This document shows positions 55,100 through 64,000 of a DNA stretch of 64,000 nt, in pieces (positions within the stretch are counted from its first letter, which is position 1; every line of letters starts with the position of its first letter). The notes beneath the pieces were generated by a model. That model ran no database searches. It was not told where the DNA came from and was given only the letters and a program-made list of their open reading frames with translations. The DNA lies in assembly GCA_013176395.1 (NCBI GenBank), contig JABMLP010000004.1, forward strand, positions 496,001 to 560,000. The letters run 5' to 3'. A program made the translations under genes and the position numbers. The DNA comes from Venturia oleaginea. Taxonomy: Eukaryota; Ascomycota; Dothideomycetes; Venturiales; Venturiaceae.

Positions 55100-56974
55100 C
55101 TATGTTCCACCACCAGTCTTTTGCCTCTTAGTACCCAGCCCATCCCCGCCGTCTTGTTGAGCTTGCTTCTGCTGCATATTGCTCATGTCCGCTAGAGGAG
55201 GCCTCCCACCAGCGGTACCTGCACCCTCGGGGACCCCTCTCTTGATCCCGGCTGGACCAGGTGGCTTATACGCTCCTCGATTCGCGAGTGGACTTTGCCC
55301 ACCCATGGGCATGCCGATCCGCCTACTCACGTCAGCTTGAGGGTTGACAAAATTCGTCGGTCTGTTTGGCATCATGCCTGCGTTGGATGTTCCAGAATGT
55401 GCCGGCACGCTAGTTGCTCCTGCCGTTATCACCTGTCGATTTATGGGTGCTGAGCGTCGATGATCAATACCTGTAGTTTTCCTGATTGAAGGACTCTCGG
55501 CGTGTGGATTGAAAGCCTGGAGAGCTGGTGTAATCACTGTCGGGCGTCCATCCTGCACCTTGTCCGCTACTCGTGCTGTGATGAAACCAACAGGAGGTTC
55601 GTGCGCCGGTGGTCCGCCATTGTTTTGCGCCGCGTTAAATGCATTTGACTGTGGTCGCTGTTGGTTCGGCGGCTGAGGCGTCTCAGGGGTTGAAGTCGTC
55701 CCTCTTGATGGCGGAAGCGGTACTTCAGCAGGTTTCTGTGGCTGTTGATTCTCACCATTTGGATGAGGAGGCTGCATTCGCCCACTGTTGGTCGGCGCCG
55801 GCCGATTGCTGGCCTGTCCGTTAATTATTGGGCCCGTTCGCTGTTGTTGGAGCTGTGGTTGCTGCGGGTAATGTCTAGCTTGCTGTTGCTGTTGTTGACG
55901 CATTTGGACTTGGTTGGGCCCTGCGGGTTGACCTGTGTTTGGCGTTCGTAAGGCTGGTATCGATGGAGCGCGAGATAGAGACTGGCGTTCAGGTGCTTTG
56001 GAAATCTCCGGGATTGATTCAGTCATCTTCGTATCTGTTATCTCTGCTTCTGTGGCATCCAGAAATACCTCGTCAGGATGGGTAAAATCTACCTCCTCGA
56101 AGAGGTTGCCACCGTATTCGTCCTCCATGTCTGTCGTCGCTGAGGCTCGAGATTGCTCGCTCATGGCCCTGCTGGGCTGTGAAGTTACTCTTGCAACCGC
56201 TTCGGACTGTGCAGGCTTGGCCGGTTCTTTGGGAAGTGGCGCATAGTCATGGTGTCGGTGTAATTTGTCTACGTCCCATCTTGATGATTCGACTTTGAGT
56301 TTCGTGATCTTCTGCAGATAGCTCTTATCGTATAAGCAATTTCCAAGGACATTGCCAAAGGTTCGAAGCGCTCTCTTGACAGCGTCCGTTGCAGCTTCCT
56401 TCTTCGCCTTTTCGAAGGCAGCACCTTTGCCGTTCGCGTTCTTGATTTCGCCGTAGCCAATATCCTGCTCCTGTGAGCAGACGAAACGAAATTAGACCGT
56501 AAATTATACCTCATGGTGTGTGCCATCCCGCAACGTGATGCGAACAATGATCGAGCAGCCCATGGTTATTCTGCCGTCTTTCTCGACATCGACCTAGTGA
56601 AATGGTAAGAATGAGTCTCCAACCACGTAGAAACCATTGCTCCACTCACATAATCAATCGTGACATCTTTGATCTCGCTTGACCATCCATTGAAGCCAAA
56701 CACTTCATTCGCAAGATTTATGACCTTCTCCGCCGCCAGATAGTGGACTTTGCCTCCTCCAGGACCCTGTCGCGACGAAATATACTCCGGGCCCAGTTTC
56801 TTATCTAATCGGCTCTGTAGCTGAGCTATCTCTTGTGCTGAATATTCAGAAATTCGCGGTGTAATGTCGATGAATGGGTTTGGGATAGCGGCAGCTTGCG
56901 CCCGCTGGTCACTTTGTCTGTAGTCCATGTCAGAGGAGCTTCGCGTCGGAAACGGAAGCAGCTTACGCATGCAT
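55100..56974 (-). CDS. RAD52: Homologous recombination protein Rad52
   Basis: Four exons: 56967-56974 (8 nt), 56650-56917, 56510-56593 and 55100-56464; 574 residues. The conserved N-terminal ring domain is complete across three introns: [80 protein letters not shown] and [20 protein letters not shown]. The C-terminal half is disordered, rich in Gln and Pro, and ends [11 protein letters not shown]. Rad52 loads Rad51 and anneals single strands. The 45-bp intron 56465-56509 was set with the acceptor GGAGCAG so that THHE joins DIGYGE. An alternative start, MDYRQSD at 56930, would read through the first intron in frame. Confidence 0.92.
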
Positions 56975-57847
56975 CTCGAAAATGTATACTACTGGGCGGT
57001 AATCATGGGGTGGTGGAAAGTGTCGCGTGTGGCGATGTTGCTGCGAAGTTGAGCTCGAGGCTCGCGCTGTCTGAGGTCAAGTTCGGATGAAAAGACCCAC
57101 TTTCGCGAGAAAGCGTGACCCAGCCTCGCAGCAAGTGCAACACAGCACTAGTCGCTTTTTCAATCCATTATCCCCTTGACAAAGTGTAACAGTCATTAAG
57201 AGATGTTGAAATCTAGGTTGATATCACGATATTCTGAAAATCATTTCCTATGGTCTTCGTAGTAGAACTAAAGACGACGATCATAAAAGATGCAATGTGG
57301 AGCAAGCCAGCTAATGCGGTCGCAAAGATGCCAGGGATGGTGAATGAAGGGACTGTGATAAATATCACAATCTACGCTCAGGATGTCTGAAAACAATTGG
57401 GCGTTCGGTCGTGCGAAGGATTCAGCGCCTCTGGATATCACCGAGCCTACGGCAAGATTACAATATAACAATCCAAAACTTCGTTACACTTCATCCGTAT
57501 AACAATGTGCATCTTCAACGTCAACCATGCGAATTTCCAGCCTGCTGTTCCATACTCCCGGGCAGCTTATACGGGCCTGAAATCCTCGAATATCTAGTAA
57601 AAAGTCCTTCCGTGTGATCATGTATAATGTCAAACAGCCAGCTGTACCTCAGACCATCCTCCTCTAATACCCATCCCCGCGTGTCTCCCGTTTGCTCATC
57701 CGAAAACTCGCCCTCCAACGATCCCTGCATCAACGAAGCAACGAGTGATGGCGTTGATGATAACAGGGGTGTCGATGATGATTGTAGAGTCGGCACTGCA
57801 GTTGCGCTTGAAGCCCTAGAATTACTTGCAAGTTCAGCAGCGTCAAA
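56975..57847. other. Upstream of RAD52, no gene seen
   Basis: Promoter of RAD52 and 3' flank of the next minus-strand gene. The frame 57521-57796 (minus) is not convincing. Confidence 0.45.
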
Positions 57848-58330
57848 CTAAACTCCCCAGTGTAGCTTGTCTGCATACTGAAAACTTGGTTCTGGGCGCT
57901 GAACAAGCGTGGCTTCCGAAGTGCCCGATGAACGAGTAGATAATGGTACAATCGGCACTTTCAGTTCGGGGAGATTCTGCGTGGATCCTGCTTTATGTTC
58001 TACTTCTGGTATCTGTTTTTCTTTCCGTTTCCCGCAGCATAGCATGCATAGTGTTTTATCGCGGTAGAGACAGAGAATGAGCCCGATTACGATGAGTATG
58101 ACGAGTCCTGCTGAGCCGATGGCTGCAACTGTTGTAACGAAGGTGCTGTCATGTAAAGGGTTGTTGACGTCGACCTGAACCGAGGGTAGTCCCCGCCGTC
58201 GCGTGGAATCGAATTGTAAGGAGTGTGATGTTATTGGTGGAGGCATGCCGTTGTAATCGCTGCTGAGATGTCCAGTATCGACAATTGGTGCATGGGAAAC
58301 GGTAGCTCGAGGTAGTAGCTCGTGGAACAA
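57848..58330 (-). CDS. Single-pass membrane protein, start uncertain
   Basis: About 160 residues. An N-terminal hydrophobic stretch (YLASILFHELLPRA, continuing upstream of 58330) could be the end of a signal peptide, but no ATG opens this frame, so a short 5' exon is likely (acceptor-like TCTAG at about 58355). A Ser/Pro-containing ectodomain is followed by one membrane helix, TVAAIGSAGLVILIVIGLIL, then a juxtamembrane cysteine cluster (CMLCCGKRKEKQ) and a short cytoplasmic tail. The layout resembles small fungal wall-sensor or Mid2-like proteins. No function is assigned. Confidence 0.55.
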   Translation of the reverse strand: MFHELLPRATVSHAPIVDTGHLSSDYNGMPPPITSHSLQFDSTRRRGLPSVQVDVNNPLHDSTFVTTVAAIGSAGLVILIVIGLILCLYRDKTLCMLCCGKRKEKQIPEVEHKAGSTQNLPELKVPIVPLSTRSSGTSEATLVQRPEPSFQYADKLHWGV

Positions 58331-59066
58331 GATTGAAGCGAGGTATTTCTAGACAGGTCCATTTTCGGAAGAAGGTGCAGATGTATAATTAGGAAGGTGT
58401 GAAGGTGGTGAACCTCGTTTGTAAATCTGTGCTCTTGTTCCTTCTGGAGTCACAACTGCCAGGTGTAGTCACAACTGCCAGGTGTAGTCTAGCATGCCTT
58501 CTTTGCGTTTGATGTTGAATATTCGAGCCGACGTATCGACTATTGCTGCAATTCATTGTTGCCAGTGAAAGGAACGATGTCTAGATCGCGTGTTTCGAAC
58601 CTTGAAAAGAGAGACTGTGTCGAGGAGACATGCCATTTGCTGTAGGTTCGCTGAAAACCTGAAACCAGGAATGCTGATACCTCATCAGGCGGGTTTGCTA
58701 GAGCTTCAGCATGTGCCTCCGATGGAACGGCGGGGTTTCGAACTTTAGTGCGATTACAGATATCTGCTCGATTGGCAAATGCCGCTGCGATGCCGGTGGC
58801 CTCAAAGCGAAGCCTTTAAAAGGCAGCCTACTGCTTCATATGCGACTACTCCCAAATTCGCACACTGTCCCTGAACTCAAAACCAATGGTCGTGTATTGC
58901 TAGCAATGTGAAAACAAATTACCAGGAAGTGTTCACCATCCACCTGAATATGAGTAGGCTTCAGCTGTCCGTCCAAATGGAAATGGATTTTCGGTCCGTC
59001 ATGGCCTCATTCCTTGATTGCCCTGGTGGGAACGCTTTTACTCCAGCAAATCCACTCGGGTGGTAC
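58331..59066. other. Intergenic, no gene seen
   Basis: Upstream side of the membrane-protein gene. A near-perfect 22-bp direct repeat, GTCACAACTGCCAGGTGTAG, occurs at about 58450 and 58472. Confidence 0.45.
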
Positions 59067-59447
59067 CTAATCGTCTTCTCGAGAAATTCTAGCGCGCTGT
59101 CCACGTTTGAAGTCTTCGAGGGCCTTTGCTGGTTCATCCTTTGCTTGTGCTTTTCTCGCTGAGCCATCTTCACTGGACACCACAGCTGCAGCTTCGTCGC
59201 CTGAAGAACCTTTGTCTCCAAGGAATGCCTCTTTAATCAGCTTCCGCTCGTCAAGCTTTTCCAATTGTCCATGGCGACGCATCGATTCGTTCCGCCAATT
59301 AATTTGTCCTCCGTCGGCTTCGCGGTGTCTTTGAGCATTCAGTCTAGCAGCGTGGATTGAAGTCCTGGCGTATACGAAGAGGATGCAGGCCATTGTGAAC
59401 GCTGCCAATGGTGCGGTCAGACTCTTGTGTCGTGGGTTAGCTCTCAT
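59067..59447 (-). CDS. Small membrane-anchored fungal protein of unknown function
   Basis: A single exon of 126 residues from the ATG at 59447. A basic start and one hydrophobic segment (SLTAPLAAFTMACILFVYAR) look like an N-terminal membrane anchor, possibly mitochondrial. A conserved-looking motif follows, SIHAARLNAQRHREADGGQI, NWRNESMRRHGQLEKLD, and the C-terminal half is charged. I recognise this as a widely conserved small ascomycete protein, but no function is known to me. It is transcribed divergently from GLR1, 471 bp away. Confidence 0.65.
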   Translation of the reverse strand: MRANPRHKSLTAPLAAFTMACILFVYARTSIHAARLNAQRHREADGGQINWRNESMRRHGQLEKLDERKLIKEAFLGDKGSSGDEAAAVVSSEDGSARKAQAKDEPAKALEDFKRGQRARISREDD

Positions 59448-61491
<2,044 letters not shown>

Positions 61492-62453
61492 AAGCTGCAC
61501 CAAGAGGCGCGAGTAGGAAGCATGAGGTACGTTGCTTTCATAGACAATGTTATAATCACAATTCGGGTGCTCAAATCACACCTCTATCTACGTATCATTG
61601 CGAATTTTGGTGTGATATTTCGGGATCTGTTCACCAACTAGGAAAACCCATCGACCTCCAAAAAATGATGACACCGCACCGAACACTCTGACTTGTATTT
61701 TTCTTGCAAAGAATTTATATTTACCTGAATCCGACTTTCAAATCAACTTGGGATCACCAATGTCGGGCAAATATCGACACGGATATTGACTTCAGAGGCA
61801 TCTGTACGAATATCTAGCTCTGGGAAGCCTAGATACAGTGCGAGGATGGATTGACGAAACTTCTAGTATGGTTATATTCGTGACGTTATTAACATGCTCG
61901 ATAACCCCGTGTTTGACAGTACAGGGGGGTTCGTTAAGTTCTTCATATCCGAACCAAATCCGTGAGACCGAAACCTGACAAAGATGTAGGAACTAATACT
62001 CTTTTTACTAATAAAAAGGCCTACGAATCTATTTAGAAGTATTGAAACTCCTGGCGAAATCTGTTCTCGGTATTTCCAGGAACTAAACGCTATCGGACTT
62101 TGGTCGGGTATGTGATATTTATTCCATCCCTATGTACTTAAGCGCGGCGAAAGTCGGATACGATGTGAACGCCGACCATTGGTAGCCTGACCACAATTAT
62201 GTCGCATATCAGCCATCATGCCTAGTGGAGTCTTCCTGGCACCCGCTCTTCGTCGGCTGCGCGCGTATCTGCCTCAATGCAACCAATCGGCTCTCGCTAC
62301 TATCTTCGCAATGTGATCTCGAAGAACCGACAGTGAGGTGAAGGTCATGAGCGTGGCTGTTCACAGGCCACAACACCCACAATCATATTGGACTTCTTCA
62401 ATGGTTCTTTTCAACTCAGCCAGACCCTTAACACCATTGACTTATCGTTAGAA
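61492..62453. other. Intergenic, no gene seen
   Basis: 3' flank of GLR1 and promoter of the last gene. A+T-rich in the middle; no supportable frame. Confidence 0.45.
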
Positions 62454-64000
62454 ATGGGAATCATCAGCAAACCGACATTTGACTTCAGCGATTCCTCAGC
62501 CTCCTCCCACAGAATCGTTCATCGCTACCTCTTTGATGCCAGCGAGTATGTGTCCGCAGAGATTCGCGACGCCATTTTTGACTCATATAACGACCTTCAC
62601 TATACAATGCAGATTGAAGAGAGGGAAGCGTTACCCGGAAATGCAGAGAAACCTTCCGAATCTTATCCTGACAACTTTATTGCAGACTGTGTTCCCGGTC
62701 CCTTGGGCAGAGAGCCTGTCCAATTCAATGTCAGTCACCCTAACAGCCTGAGCTCGAGACACAGTACTGTCAGCGAACTCAGATCACTAAGGGCTCACTC
62801 CGCGAGCTCGCAGTGTTCGCTTGGCGGCAAGATTTCCAGCGGTGTGAAGAAAAATGACTCAGTGATTGACCCAGATTCACCTCTGCCATCGAAGCGCTTG
62901 AGTGCCGCCTCCAACTCTCCTGGTTTACCTCTGAGATACAGCTTTTCTGCAATCGACTCTGAGGGGGATATATCAACGGTACCGGCCGAGCATCCGAGGC
63001 TCTTGGGTTGTGCTGGTAGAGTCGATCTTGTAATGCAGTTCGATGGAGCCGCTGATGATGGTGGTCCTGCAAGCAAGCGACAGTATCCAACCTGGCTCAC
63101 CGCAAAGGCATTGACGCCGACATCGATCAAACGGCGAATACTTCCGAGCAGGAACGGCAGAGAAGACCTCGGCATGCAGATGGATAGTGCTACAGACGAT
63201 GGCGACTCCGGCGACTGGAGACATCCCGAAAATGCGTGGTTATACACGCACTCTGTAGCGTCCGCATCCGTCGTGAACCCCAAAAATGAGGTTATTCAGG
63301 ATGACCGCCAAATGAGCCACGACAGACGCCAGCACGAAGAAGAACGAGATGTATACAGCAAATTGAACATTGCCCGCCCACAAAGTCAGGCACCTTCAGC
63401 TGCAACAACAATCTTTGCTGAAGATGAATCAATCTATCGCGGCCAAGAAGGACCTCTTGGACGCCGACCTCGACGAGGGCATGATAACGACTCGCACTAT
63501 GAAGAAGATGTCGATGCTCCCGATCCTGTTGAGACTCCGCCTCTCCCACCTTTACCGCTATCCGCATTCCTTGCTCAAGAGGAGTCCCTCCGACGAGGCC
63601 TTAATAATGATCCACACTCTGAATCGGATTTGGGCGGTCTTGACCATGCTCCAACTTCGCCTCTCCCAACCCTCCCGCCATCTGCATCCGATGATGGGAA
63701 AAATAAGGGAACCCGAGCCTGGGATTTAGAAATAAAAGCACGTCAGAACGCAGCACGAGAAGCACAAGAGAACTTGCTCGAGATGCAGACCATAAGGCAG
63801 AATCATTCAGCATCAGATTTTGGCCAGAAAGGAGAAGTTTATGACGAGACGCGTTCATTCTACGAACCGCCACCGCCATCACCGACACTGATCAATGAAC
63901 CACGCCAGGTTAATTACACGTCGAGGACTGAACAGATAGTAGGACGTGTAAAGCCCATCTCGCCACCGTTTTCGCTCGCGCAAACTAGCTCTCATAGCGG
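62454..64000 (+). CDS. Long disordered protein with internal repeats, 3' end outside window
   Basis: From the ATG at 62454 the frame stays open to the window end, at least 515 residues, with no stop. The protein starts MGIISKPTFDFSDSSASSHR and is rich in Ser, Asp, Glu and Pro. Two internal duplications are visible: GRVDLVMQFDGAADDG (about residue 183) and GREDLGMQMDSATDDG (about residue 230), and two units ending in TPPLPPLPLSAFLA and TSPLPTLPPSASDD, each preceded by an acidic stretch. Near the end PPPPSPTLINEPRQVNYTSR suggests proline-rich, SH3-type ligand sequence. No catalytic domain lies in the visible part. Because the frame has no stop in the window it is easy to overlook. Confidence 0.75.
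   Translation, partial: MGIISKPTFDFSDSSASSHRIVHRYLFDASEYVSAEIRDAIFDSYNDLHYTMQIEEREALPGNAEKPSESYPDNFIADCVPGPLGREPVQFNVSHPNSLSSRHSTVSELRSLRAHSASSQCSLGGKISSGVKKNDSVIDPDSPLPSKRLSAASNSPGLPLRYSFSAIDSEGDISTVPAEHPRLLGCAGRVDLVMQFDGAADDGGPASKRQYPTWLTAKALTPTSIKRRILPSRNGREDLGMQMDSATDDGDSGDWRHPENAWLYTHSVASASVVNPKNEVIQDDRQMSHDRRQHEEERDVYSKLNIARPQSQAPSAATTIFAEDESIYRGQEGPLGRRPRRGHDNDSHYEEDVDAPDPVETPPLPPLPLSAFLAQEESLRRGLNNDPHSESDLGGLDHAPTSPLPTLPPSASDDGKNKGTRAWDLEIKARQNAAREAQENLLEMQTIRQNHSASDFGQKGEVYDETRSFYEPPPPSPTLINEPRQVNYTSRTEQIVGRVKPISPPFSLAQTSSHS

Overview
The window comes from a filamentous ascomycete (Pezizomycotina). The genes carry short introns of about 45-90 bp with CTNAC/CTRAC branch sites. The set includes a DASH-complex DAD2, a shugoshin, a fungal Pep12-type syntaxin, an HET-domain protein, a lone 5S rRNA gene and a U6 snRNA gene interrupted by a spliceosomal intron. 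The class (for example Leotiomycetes or Dothideomycetes) cannot be settled from this sequence alone. All names below come from reading protein and RNA motifs by eye; no database was searched.

Layout, 1-33 kb: the 3' part of a membrane protein; a 2EXR/F-box-like protein; a stretch with a complete 5S rRNA gene plus a truncated second copy; a large minus-strand gene in which cyanovirin-N homology repeats run by in-frame splicing into an HET domain (one frameshift); U6 snRNA with a GC-AG intron; MPP10; a conserved protein of uncertain function; YPI1; DAD2; SGO1; a SWIM+RING protein; a ten-exon OPT transporter with three microexons; a zinc-independent MDR oxidoreductase; and NDC1 and a PEP12-like syntaxin transcribed divergently.

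Layout, 33-50 kb: a mobile-element island. A 1.85-kb pogo/Fot1-like DNA transposon begins about 95 bp after the syntaxin gene. It is followed by a 5.6-kb Ty3/gypsy chromovirus and a 4.7-kb Ty1/copia element. Each LTR pair differs at one position and both elements have perfect 5-bp target duplications. The gypsy element shows an 11-nt self-priming pairing and a well-formed -1 frameshift signal between gag and pol. The copia element has a primer-binding site matching the anticodon arm of initiator tRNA-Met. The copia copy sits inside a minus-strand host gene whose reading frame resumes exactly across the target duplication; that gene also has a frameshift and a premature stop.

Layout, 50-64 kb: an amino-acid permease with a 1-base frameshift, a UPS2-like PRELI/MSF1 protein, RAD52, a single-pass membrane protein, a small membrane-anchored protein, GLR1 with two in-frame starts (mitochondrial/cytosolic), and the 5' part of a long low-complexity protein that runs off the window.

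Housekeeping themes are chromosome segregation (SGO1, DAD2, YPI1), ribosome biogenesis and RNA (MPP10, 5S, U6), nuclear pore (NDC1), DNA repair (RAD52), membrane traffic (PEP12-like), mitochondrial lipid (UPS2-like) and redox (GLR1). They are not arranged as an operon-like or metabolite cluster.
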